Assembly: GCF_902150065.1 (NCBI RefSeq)
Contig: NC_043986.1
Span: forward strand, 14,422,890 to 14,486,889
Direction: 5' to 3'
From: Myripristis murdjan
Taxonomy: Eukaryota > Chordata > Actinopteri > Holocentriformes > Holocentridae
Length of the DNA stretch: 64,000 bases
The notes under the pieces were generated by a model. It was not told the origin of the DNA and made no database searches. It saw only the letters and a program-made list of their open reading frames with translations. Position numbers and translations under genes: made by a program. This document shows, one piece after another, positions 26,341 through 37,500 of the stretch (the first letter of the stretch is position 1; each line of letters opens with the position of its first letter).

Positions 26341-27749
26341 CATAAAATCCAGAGGAATGCACCATCTGCTGGTGAGCGTACCGATGAGCACAGCCTGCTA
26401 CCTGAGCAATCCATTACATTATCATAACCCTGTAAAAGTTTCAGGAATAATAAAGAGTGTTGCTGCATGTGGGAGTGACGAATGAAGACAATACTGGAGG
26501 GGGAAAACCCTAACCAAGCTCCCACTTTTGAGTTTATGATGCTTTCTGGCATCACTGTAATAATGCCATTACGACTGGACAGCGATATCAAATAAATGAA
26601 GTGCAATATAATAAATAATACTTTTACATTTATGAAACCCAGAGCTTGATTGTTTAAATATATTCTCATATATGAATGAGTCATTTTATTATTAGTTTAT
26701 GTTAGTCATAGCAGGCCTATTACTAATCGATGTTAGTCAGTGCAGCCCAGTGGAACATTTACCTTTAGATCTTTGTAACTAGAAAACACCAGACTAACAA
26801 AGCAAAAATAAATAAATAAATAAATAAATCAGTGTATTGACTGTTCATGTACAGCAAAATATGTGTGGGATAGTGCTTTAAGGTGCTGCCTATGGCTACC
26901 TTTACCACCATCTAAAGACCACTGGAGAAAAAAAAATAGTTGGTATTACTGGTCATTTGTATTGCACAGAGACTCTAAATGGTTAAATCCTGCCCTGGGT
27001 TCATCCTAACAGGTTACAAGATCTGATCTGCTCCAACATTTCACTCAGACAATCAAGAAATAAATTTGTCTCGATTATTACTGAAGTGATCTCCACCTGA
27101 CATCTTTCCGAAAAACACTGCAAACTCCTCCAAAATCCTAGTGTCTTCACTCTCCTATTTTCCATAATGATAATTTCCGACTCGGAAACCAACTAATTTC
27201 ATTCCCTCAGCAGTAAAGGGGTGCACACTTCCTCTGACACTGATGGTCCCATTGGCCTCCGAGCATCTCAAGACATCCAAAAATGTTTCAGTTGACCTGG
27301 CACATCTTTGTTTTTCTATCTCAAACTGCACACAGCCATGCACAACACACCCCTCTCCACACATCCATTTCACACAGCTCTGACCAACCCCAGTGGACTT
27401 GTCTCGACAATATATTTACTCTTGCACAAGGCCTCTTGTGAGCCCCTATCTATTGACAGACCTTTGCTCAAATAGCTTCCAGCCAAATTGGAAACTAATC
27501 TGGTAAAACATGCAACATGAAACAGCTATCTTCCAGAAACTCCAACTGTCAAATTATTCATTTGAATTTCATACACAGAACATACTTCACCACTCGCACA
27601 CTGCATAAAATGAAAGCATTACCATCACCAAACTGTTGCCTGTGCACTCAAAATGCAGTGGCCACATTCCCTCATCTGGTGTGAGAGCGCCCAAGGGCCA
27701 CAGAGCTCTGCAAGAGGGTTTCAGAGTTCCTATCAAGCATATTGTCCAA

Positions 27750-27781
27750 AACCATTCCCTACTTGCCAGTAGGGAATGGTT
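27750..27781. repeat. Perfect 13-bp inverted repeat
   Basis: AACCATTCCCTAC (27750-27762) and GTAGGGAATGGTT (27769-27781) are exact reverse complements around the loop TTGCCA. Confidence 0.9.
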
Positions 27782-28818
27782 CTGTTGCTTAATGACAGCT
27801 CCAAGTTGGAAATGTGCAATATGCAGACACAGCTCTGTCTCGCTGGTCTCACAGCCCACCAAGTGACCAAAAGCTTGTAGATGGAAAGCTCCTCATTGTG
27901 CCAGTATACACAAATGGCTTCTTGATTCCATAGACATGGACCAGGCAAAAACAGAAAATGTTTCACACTGGAAACTAGGTTTGTGTTGTTTTTGGTTGTT
28001 TGCCTTTTTTCCCTTTTTGCTGATTAATGTATGGACATTGGTGACTTTATTCATGTTATTAATTTTGATCAGTTTGTTACTCCCATATAACCATGTTTAA
28101 ATACCAATTTAAAAAAAAAATGATCACAAAAATGTGCTGCTTATGGTATTATTATAATATTTCTGTTTGATCCCTGTGAGGACTTATATGGTATCACTAT
28201 AATATTCCTATAATATTCCTGTAAACACTACAAAGTGTGTTCAGAGTATAGGCTGATATTCCTTAAAAATGCCTTAAAATATGTCTGCATCACTCACTTT
28301 CTACTGGCCTTGAAAAAAAGCAGCTGTCTGCTATTTTGACTGGTTTGGCCTTTTCTTTTCAGTGTTAATAACGCTAGCGTGATGGGTTGGCATTTCCCCT
28401 GTTAAGCTGCTACACTGCAAATGGTGATGTTTAATTTTTGTGTGGTTATATGCGTCTTGATTGCCATGAATCCTGGAATAAAGATACATCAATAGGCCCA
28501 GCTGGTTCCACACCTGTGGACCCCAACTCCCCATGTAGGGGAGTAAGAGACCTCATAGATCTGGCAGAGCCCAAATGGCCCATGTCCTATTATGGCCTCA
28601 TCCTTCACATGAGGGGATAACTGAGAGAGGACCTGAGAATATAGATATAGAGAAACATTTAAAGGATGCATATTGGCAGAGTAGCAGTTTTCAAACCATT
28701 TCCTCCATAATGAAACATGAGTCCAAATGTTAAGCTTGGGCCAAATACAAAAACTTCACTGCTGAAGTCTAGAGGAAGGAAGTCTTGTTTACAGACCCAT
28801 CAAAGCTTGAATTTTTCT

Positions 28819-28947
28819 CTTAAGAGGGCGATTCAGGGACTCCAAATGTCAGGAAATGTGACAGCTACAATAAAGGCTTTTTTAAAATATTTCCTTCCTC
28901 GTTATCACATTTCCTGATGTTTGAAGTGCCTGGATTGCCCTCTTAAA
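28819..28947. repeat. Long imperfect foldback (45-nt arms)
   Basis: The left arm 28819-28863 and right arm 28903-28947 are reverse complements over 45 positions with about eight or nine differences, nearly all transitions. Shared blocks are TTAAGAGGGC and TCAGGAAATGTGA. The 39-base middle is A/T rich. It could be a foldback transposon remnant or a hairpin RNA gene. The sequence alone does not decide. Confidence 0.75.
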
Positions 28948-29917
28948 GACTCTGTTTTCCCCATTTTCATGAGCACCCGACACTCTCTTGATCTTTGTTT
29001 GATCATATAGAGCAACTAGTCATTTTTTTCTGTTTGCTTGAACTTCACAGCTCCAAGTAAAGAGCTTATTGGGAGCATCCGCATGAGAAGTTAATGCAAC
29101 TGTGCTATAAACCTACAGTTGAAACATTCATATGCAGGGAAGTTTCATCTCTCCCCGAGTTGGTGATTTGCACAGAATCAATAAGATACTCAGAAAAAAA
29201 AAAAAAATCTACAGAAGCATGGCATCCCCTCTGGCTTTCCATCAGCAACCTAAACATACATCAAAGCTGTGCCAGGTCTATTTGAAGTCCAAGGAAGAGT
29301 AAGGGGTTCTGACTTGCATAGCTTGCCCTCCACATTTAAGGCCAGGGTTTTTTTTTGTTTTGTTTTGTTTTGTTTTTTAAGCTCAATATTACTGTTTACA
29401 GTCTCAAAGGGCTTTACATGCCTACAAGTTTCCAGCAAACAGGACGACACCCCCTGACTCAATTCAAGAAAAAACTCCCACCAAAAAACTCAACTTGAAC
29501 TTGAACTTCCATAGCCATCAAATATCATGCCCACAGAACATATCTGGGAACATTTGAAAAGGGAAAAGGTGAAACATGCTAACATCACAAGACACTCTCT
29601 GCGATGCTCAAAAAGAAAGCTGAAAACTTGGATTCTCACATTCTGCAAAGGAAGAATTGTGAAGAACCAGTGCTTGACAGAGTGCAAGCTGTGATTAAGG
29701 CAAAGAGTGGACATACCAAAATATTTACCAATTATGACTTTAAGTAAATGCAAACAACCTTTTTTTAAAATTATAATAACAAATATAAAACATTGTGTGA
29801 GAAATTTTTAACAAAACATTATACATTGAAACAAGAGACTTTCAAACACCACCATAACATAATATAGCGAGGGAAACCTAATCAGCATCTCCCATACCCC
29901 CAACCTCACACACTTAC

Positions 29918-29985
29918 ACACACACACACACACACGCACACGTGCACGCGCCTGCACACGCGCACACACACGCCCACACTCACAC
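29918..29985. repeat. (CA)n/(CG)-containing microsatellite
   Basis: An alternating purine-pyrimidine tract of CACACA with GCACGTGCACGCGC interruptions, just upstream of the alas2 promoter. Such tracts can adopt Z-DNA. Confidence 0.85.
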
Positions 29986-29999
29986 ACCCTGACTGGACC

Positions 30000-30102
30000 C
30001 CTGAAGCTGTCTGAACCCTGTGACGCCTCTGAAGGGTGGGAGTGAAGAAGATTGCATAATGCTCTTCATCTCTCTAATAAGCTGTGACAGTTTCTGACCC
30101 TC
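30000..30102 (+). promoter_or_regulatory. Probable alas2 erythroid promoter
   Basis: The iron-responsive element at 30123-30145 must be close to the cap, so the transcription start should lie near 30100. Upstream are a CACCC-type site on the minus strand (GGGTGGG at about 30034-30040), as used by KLF1, and a TAATAAG at 30075-30081 in the position of a TATA box. Mammalian ALAS2 uses a GATA-like site in place of TATA. That comparison is from established knowledge; its use here is inferred. Confidence 0.5.
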
Positions 30103-30147
30103 TGTTTATTTGCTGTTTTGAAGTTCGTCCTCAGTGCAGGTCAACAG
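30103..30147 (+). other. alas2: alas2 non-coding exon 1
   Basis: The exon ends TCAACAG followed by the donor gtgag at 30148. It joins the acceptor at 31498/31499 and contains no ATG. The 5' end is estimated. It holds the iron-responsive element, so iron supply can gate translation of the whole message. Confidence 0.75.
30123..30145 (+). promoter_or_regulatory. Iron-responsive element in alas2 5' UTR
   Basis: The loop CAGTGC (30132-30137) sits on an upper stem of five positions, 30127-30131 against 30138-30142. An unpaired C at 30126 lies below it, then a lower stem GTT (30123-30125) with AAC (30143-30145). This is the canonical IRE form and is nearly identical to the human ALAS2 IRE as I remember it. 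Iron-regulatory proteins bind it when iron is low and block translation, so haem synthesis follows iron supply. One upper-stem position (T30128 facing T30141) is a U-U mismatch where human has U-G. Confidence 0.95.
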
Positions 30148-30486
30148 GTGAGATCCCACAATACCTCTCTTCAGTGTAGTCATTTTAGGTTATAACTAAT
30201 TTTTAGCTGTAGTATTAATGGAAGTAGTAGTATAGTAGTATTTGTTGTTGTTGTTGTTGTTGCGATGCAAACAGCTGTAAGCCTTGTTGCACTATTGGTA
30301 GCTGTTTTAGTAGGAGTATTATTACTATTATTAGTTGTAGCAGTTGTAATAGTCATACTAATAGGCAGTAGTGTTATTTAGCCTTTAATCATTTGTTTTG
30401 TGGGGGAAAAAAATGCCATGCTCACAAAGTGTAAATGTTTGACCTTGTTTGACTTGTAATTGTAATTGAGGAGAGGCCGAGGCAAC

Positions 30487-30487
<1 letters not shown>

Positions 30488-30541
<54 letters not shown>

Positions 30542-30555
30542 AAAAGAAAAAGAAA
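30488..30555. repeat. (AAAG)n microsatellite in alas2 intron 1
   Basis: About fourteen clean AAAG units followed by degenerate ones. The matching reading frame is a repeat artefact. Confidence 0.95.
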
Positions 30556-30669
30556 GAGAGGGGAAAAAATCCTACTTGCAGTGTTATAAGCCACTGTCAA
30601 GAGCGTGTTTAGACTGACTTTAAGATAACCTCCAACCACAGGAAAAAGGCAATGATCCTGAGAATCACT

Positions 30670-31057
30670 TTATCAGTTAACCACAGGACCTGCATGACAG
30701 GGATACTATGCAGCAGGAGTGTGTTTGCAAACTAAACTATACATGGAGGTGCTCATAAACAAAATGCAAATCTGCGTCAGTTCGTGTTTTGTCTTCATTT
30801 GGTCTGCTAATCCCTGACTTCCAGCCAGTGATTACAGCTAACATTAAACCCTGTGTCTTACTAGAATTAGAAAATGTATTAAACTTTTAATGGTGAAGAA
30901 ATGGGACACAACAGTCGGTGGGTTGCTAATCGATAGAATTAAATGCATTCACGTCGTCTTTTATAGAGGATTATTCAACAGCCTACTGCAGTAATCAGCC
31001 TGAGCCAATGACGTCTCTGTCAGAGTCGCACTTATGTGCCTGCAGAGTGAAGATAAG
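30670..31057. promoter_or_regulatory. GATA sites in alas2 intron 1
   Basis: TTATCA (TGATAA on the minus strand) occurs at 30670-30675 and AGATAAG at 31051-31057. Intron 1 of ALAS2 carries a GATA1-bound erythroid enhancer in mammals and, as I recall, in zebrafish. Single GATA matches are common by chance, so only position and family knowledge support function. Confidence 0.4.
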
Positions 31058-31519
31058 CAGCAGCAACCTGCCGCACCCTGAGGAGGCACCTACTGCTCTC
31101 TGCAGCAAAACTGAACAAACCAGCTGGAGTGCTCATGGCACCTCCAAACAGTTCCAACCTTATAAGCAATAATGGGTTTTTCGTTTTATGAAATTCAATT
31201 TTTAAGTGCAATCGTACCCCCATCCACTACATTTTACATTTTGGTACCCTTACTGTGCTGTAGGGATGAGTTATTAGCTTTTCTGTGAAAGTTTCCAAAA
31301 ATGGAAAAGTTTCAAGGGAAAATGGGTTACATCATGCCAGCTATGAAATGGCAGGCTTCTTCCTTTTTAACCAATAAAATTACAGTGCTCTCTTTCCTTT
31401 TGTAAAATAGCTTTTATGAATACATTCAGTATGTGAAGTTTTGTATAAAAAAAAAAAAAAAAGATTTTTTTTTTTAAAATTCTGCCCTAATCTTGCAGAG
31501 TAGGAACAGCTTGACTACC

Positions 31520-34500
31520 ATGGCTGCCTTCCTTCATCACTGCCCTTTCCTGAAGTCTGCCCCGAAGCCGGCTCTGAGGAGAACAGGGGCCGCCTTGATG
31601 ACTCTGGCCAATCAATGCCCCATCATTGCTCGCCAGGTCAGTGTTGGCGGCCTGTCCTCTTTGGACGCCAAGCTGGACGCCTCACCCACCCGCCGGCCAC
31701 CAGTGACAGTGAACCAAAACAGGCAGTTCGCTCAGTCAGCTACTCAGGTGGCTGTGTCTGTGTCGAAAGGCTGTCCGTTTGTCAGCTCCCAGATTGGGAT
31801 GGTCCGAGCCAGCCCTGAGGTACAGGAGGACGTGCAGGCAGAGCCCAACCCAGGTGGGCATAAACAGTAAACAATCCTATCTAGACATTAGGATGAGTAA
31901 ACAAACACCTCAGCGATTACAAAATGGCACAACTGTTGAACCATCAAAATCTTTAGAACAAATGAGAAAAAAATCTGTCAGTGGGATGAGATAATTCAAC
32001 TTGTTTCCAACACTAATCATCTTGTTCCAGAAATTTCTTGAATCATTTTCTTTATACACAAGAGCAATGTGAACTGCCTTGTTTCAACATATTTATACTA
32101 AATCCTAAAACAAGTGAAATCACATGGGAAACAAGTGAGATTAGTTCATCCCACTCTTTTTTTACTTGTTTTAGAAAAAGCAAGATTTTTGACACTGAAT
32201 ATGAAAGTAAGTGACTTGTTGATGATGGAGGTTTTTGCAGTGTTACTAAATTCTAACTTAAAACAAAGATCCAGGATGTGTAAAAAAAAATAGTGCAGCA
32301 GCCTCTCATGCATGGGCCTGCTCTCCTCTTTCACAGGTATGATTACTTCTCTGCTGAAGGATCTCAAGGGCTCAGTCCTCCCAGCATCACCTCAAGTCAA
32401 GGCTGTCACTCATCTCCTCAAAGACAACATGGGTGAGTTTAGAGAGCGAAAAGGACTGCAATCCTCAAATATTACTCATTTAATTAAATGCGGTCTGTGG
32501 TTATTTTTCCAATTTGTGTTTGCACTTAGGTGGTTCTTAGTTTAATATACAACAGCTTTAATGATTTCAAGTCAAAATCTAAATATTCCCCCCCGGTGTT
32601 TCCATCCCTGCAGTGGCCCCCAGCTACGACTACGATAGCTTCTTCAGTGAGAAGATTGCTGACAAGAAGAGGGACCACACATATCGTGTCTTCAAGACAG
32701 TGAACCGGAGTGCTGAGGTCTTCCCTTTTGCTGAGGATTACTCTATCGCAGGGAGGGAGGGCTCTCAGGTGTCTGTCTGGTGCAGCAACGACTATCTGGG
32801 GATGAGTCGGCACCCGAAGGTCCTCAAGGGGATCAGGTAAAATGAGAAAAAGTAAACCTAGCGCTGCATTCTTTATTCTTTGATATTAAAATTACCCACA
32901 GGGCTAATTTTTTTTCCGGTTTCTGAGTTGTCATTGTCTGGCAAACACTGTGAATATGAGACACTTTCATCAGTGGCTGATTGGTGACCTAGTTCCAGAG
33001 CAGCAACATTATTTCACTAACAATAATCTTCTTATTCGGGACAATTTTCCAGGCCTTGGGCCTTCCTATATTTGATTAATTTGTGTAGACTTAAGTATAA
33101 CATCATGAATACATAAAGCATGTCTGCAGGAGACATCCTTATTTTAAAGTTTCCTTTTGGTAAAACTACATTCTCAGTCAAAAGTAGAATTATTTCTCAT
33201 CAGAAAGCCTGAAACAAATCTCAAATCTTACACAATTTTCCATGTTGACATCAGGCCAAATTTATACTCAAACTAACCTCCATCTAAGAAAGCATAATTG
33301 TCACGGTGGATGGAAGGTGGAGGACCCAAAAACAGGAGCCGCAGGCAAAAAATGCTCAATGAAAAACAAAATTTAATTCACTACAAGGAACACAAGTAAC
33401 TCAGGCAGGAAGCAGAATGCAACACAACACAATGAACCAACAAGGAACAGAACTCTAGACAGGACTTAAATACACAAGAACTAATGATCAAACAAGACAC
33501 ACCTGGGGAAGGGGCTTGGGGCACAAGACAGGAGAACACAGAGGATAGGCTGAGGGAAACACTGGGAGGGATCAGAACAATCAGGGGTGATTAACAGACA
33601 CAGGACAGGTATAGCACTGGGAGGACTCCTCCCAGTGTCTTCAGTGAAATCACTAAAAAGAACCAGGCAAATGAAACACAGCAAACAGATACAAACAAAA
33701 CACAAAACCATGACAGAAACACACAGGAAACAGAACCAAACAAAACACAAGCAACACGAAACCATGACAATAATGTTTTGTGTCACTTAAGCCTTTCTAC
33801 AGATGCCTAGAGGTCAAAGGGAAAAAGTGACCCAAAATGTTGTCCTACAATATGAATTGACAAATGAATGAATGGATACTTTATTTTTGTGTCTGGTCAT
33901 TTGCATTCCGGTATGTTAACCTTCTGTTAGCTCACAGCATGATACATAAATATCACCCAGACATAAGCATAAACACCATCCAAACAAAAACAGAGACAGA
34001 AACCTCCTAGAGATAGCGTTCTAGGCAATACAACAGAACAATAACAAACACACAAACATGAACATAAACACACAGGCACAAGACTGAATACACAAATCTA
34101 TAGAAAACAAAATCTACATCGGCATACAATGGTGCCAAACACTGTATATTTGATCTAGTTTATAAACCAGTAGTCAGCAGTTCAAATGCAACAGAGTCTA
34201 AGAAATTCATCTATCCTATGTAACAATAAATATTTTCCTGCCATGTAGAAAAGTGTGTGGATTCATGCTGCTTTACTGCTGTATCCTATTCAACCCAGCA
34301 CCTACCCTGCTGTGCCTGGACCAAGTCTAAAAACTTTAACTCTGTATTTTCCCAGAGATGCCCTGGACCGGCACGGCGCAGGAGCAGGTGGAACCAGAAA
34401 CATCTCAGGCACCAGTAACTTCCATGTGATGCTGGAGCAGGAACTGGCTGAGCTCCACCAGAAAGATGCAGCTCTGGTCTTCTCCTCCTGCTTTGTGGCC

Positions 34501-37500
34501 AATGACTCCACCCTCTTCACCTTGGCCAAGATGCTGCCAGGTAAAATCTGACCTTTACCTCTGAGCCAAAAGTCAATCCACAGATCAAATCCTTTCATAG
34601 GTAGACAATTCATGTCCAACCCCAGAGCGTCTGTGCCTACAGACTACAAAAACATGATTTTAAATGTTTCTCAGTGACATCTTAGAAATCCTGCACATGA
34701 TATTGTCTAGCATGCTGCTCATATTTCAGACACAGCTGCATTTTAGATTTCATACACTCTGGACAAACAGGTGAACAGCATCTGGGTGTTGATACTGTGT
34801 GTGGCAAGTCATCTCCATTGGTTTCATGATGTGTTTACTGTGGCATACAGGGTGTGAGATCTATTCTGACGCGGGGAACCACGCATCGATGATTCAGGGC
34901 ATCAGGAACAGTGGAGCCAAACGTTTCATCTTCCGCCATAATGACAGCAGGCACCTGGAAGAGCTGCTGCGCCGCTCCGACCCCAAGACACCCAAAATTG
35001 TGGCCTTTGAGACCGTGCATTCAATGGATGGTGAGTAGCATAAAAAAAACTTCATGGTAGAGATCCTCTGGATTTAATTTATTTGCACAAACAGTCAGAG
35101 ATGTATTAGAGGGTAAATCCATCTGAACTCAGTTTATTCATCGTTTTATATGCAGAGAAGACAGACATAAATCTTACTATTCATTCATAGCAACATGGCA
35201 CATATCGGTAGACTTATTATTGACTTATGATGATCACTGGATAGTCACAGCTTACCCTCCCTCAAATTTTGTGTTGCATTACCTCATACAATCAACAAAA
35301 TACTTCAAAAGAGACAAGAAAAAAGACAATTCAAGCTGCATGGGTGAGCCAACATAATAAATAAATAAAATATAATATAACACAACAGAAAAAGTCAAGA
35401 TAATTACCAATGATAAAAGTTAATTTGACAATAAGTGTCACTAAAATGGGATTAGTGCCATTTTATTCTCTGCTGAATGTAACTGATATTATTTGCATTA
35501 TTTCAACTTGACTGCTAAGGGACTTACAATGCTGACAACGGATAAGCCATCTGTGGCGAAAGTGGTATTTTTACAATGTAGAATAATTCAGTCGGCATTT
35601 GTGTTTATTGCTGTCATTACTGTGTCCCATGGGAGAAAACAGTTTTTCCCTCTTCAACCCCAACCAAATTTCAGATATGCCAGTGGTATGAATTGAACTA
35701 GATTAGGCAACCATGGCTATTATCTACCAGGAGTTAGGGGCTTATTTTATCATTTGAAACTGAAAATAAAACAAATTTTCAAATTCAATTTAATGTAAAT
35801 GTCTAGATTTCTAGATTTGAGATTGATTTCATGCTCTTAAACATCTCCACCTACAAAGAACAACAGATGTTCTGCACCCAGGTTTAAGCATATATCTTCA
35901 TCTGCCTTATGCAATAGTGGCATTCACAGCACTCCTTTACTTTCACAGTTCACTCACTACTGCATCATGCCAATTATACCGTTTCACTCCTGGGGGCTTT
36001 CAGGTGCCATATGTCCTTTGGAGGAGCTGTGTGATGTAGCTCACCGTTACGGAGCACTGACGTTTGTTGATGAAGTTCACGCTGTGGGCCTGTATGGAGC
36101 CCGTGGAGCTGGAGTGGGCGAGAGGGACAACGTTATGCACAAGATTGACATTGTTTCTGGGACTTTAGGTGAGCAACTGGCTTTATTTTTTATCTATAAT
36201 GTCCACATACATAAAGCATTTGCTTGGTTCCAACTCTTACCTTCATCCAAGGGACCACTTGTGCTGTGATGCATGTTTGCTTACATCAAACACACACACA
36301 CACACACACCATCTCTCTTTGTTACCCACTGCAAAAAAATATCCATGTTAACAAGTAGGCTAATTTAATCTAATATTAAGTCTTAGATATATTTTTTTCT
36401 GAAAAAAGGCAGAAAGAAGAAAAAAACTGTCTTCTGGATGAGACAATCCCACTTGTTTCAATTTCAGTTTCATTTTTTTCTAGAGTTTTAAGTGTAACTA
36501 TGTTGAAACAAGGCAGAATAAGCTTGATCAGCCCACTTAGTATCAAGAAAATGGCACTTTATTCAAGAAAATTCTGGAAACAAGTTGATTAGCACTGAAA
36601 CAAATGGGATTATCTCATCCCTTGGCAGACATTTCCCCTTTACATGCAACTAAATGACTTGTTAAGACAATTTTTTCCGTGTACAGGGCAAGGCAAACAG
36701 CTTCTAACCGTCATAGATTAGGCCTAGGTCACACCAAGTGTCTCTCGTCTTGGCTACGACCCCATTTATAGCCAATTACACTCACTGACACGGTCATATT
36801 GCTGATATAGCTGCATTAACTCTCACTGGGCATGATGCTGTCCTGGTGTTGGTTGAGTGAGGAGCCGCAGCTCTTGTCGAAGGAAGCAGAGGTATTATCA
36901 GCTGGGTGCTTGCTCTACTCCCAGTCTGGTCATAAGAGATAAATCCTTCACCAGGGCTTCATATTGGGCTGTAAGGTTTTAGGTACAAGCCCCTGTCAAC
37001 TTCAAATCCAGTACAAACCAATCCTGGATTACAGCTTTCATTTTTACCCTGCACTGTGCAAATCTAGATTTGACATGAATTTTTCTAATTTTACTAACAT
37101 TTTCCAAACATAATTTTCCGAACAATCAGAATAGGGATATCAAATGGTTTCTTATTTATTTGATTTTATGCATCTCTGTTTATAACAGGATTTTGACCTG
37201 AGGAATATGTGTAAGAAAAAAAAAAAATAACGCAGAGAGGGACATTTCAAAAGGGTAAACAAATAGGATATCAGTTATGGAGAGCAAAATAGTTTTATTT
37301 GATGAGCTAGCTGGAAGATGTGTGGGCTGGGTTGTAAAAAAAAATGTGAAGATTTAATTGGCTGAAATTTTTATTTATGCTTACAAGTTCAGCATGAGGT
37401 CATTGTGAAATACACACTGTTTTTCCAAGGAATGCATAAAAATAAAATAAAAGTAATAAAAGTAATAAAAGTTTTCGCGCAAGTAAAAGTGATGGGAGTT

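Larger units (their letters stand above)
26341..29999. other. Intergenic region between the head-to-head necab3 and alas2 genes
   Basis: No protein-coding exon is supported. It contains an AAAT microsatellite (26806-26828), a 13-bp perfect hairpin (27750-27781), a 45-bp imperfect foldback (28819-28947) and a CA-rich tract (29918-29985). Overlapping frames on both strands at 27587-27966 look like chance products of one sequence block; I cannot match it to a known element. Confidence 0.6.

Noticed and set aside
28339-28640. Possible LTR-like block with AATAAA
   Set aside because: No matching TG...CA ends or target duplication could be found.
31599-31860. Alternative frames at the start of alas2
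   Set aside because: These are shadows of coding exon 2. The alas2 frame is fixed by Cys-Pro motifs and by phase into exon 3.
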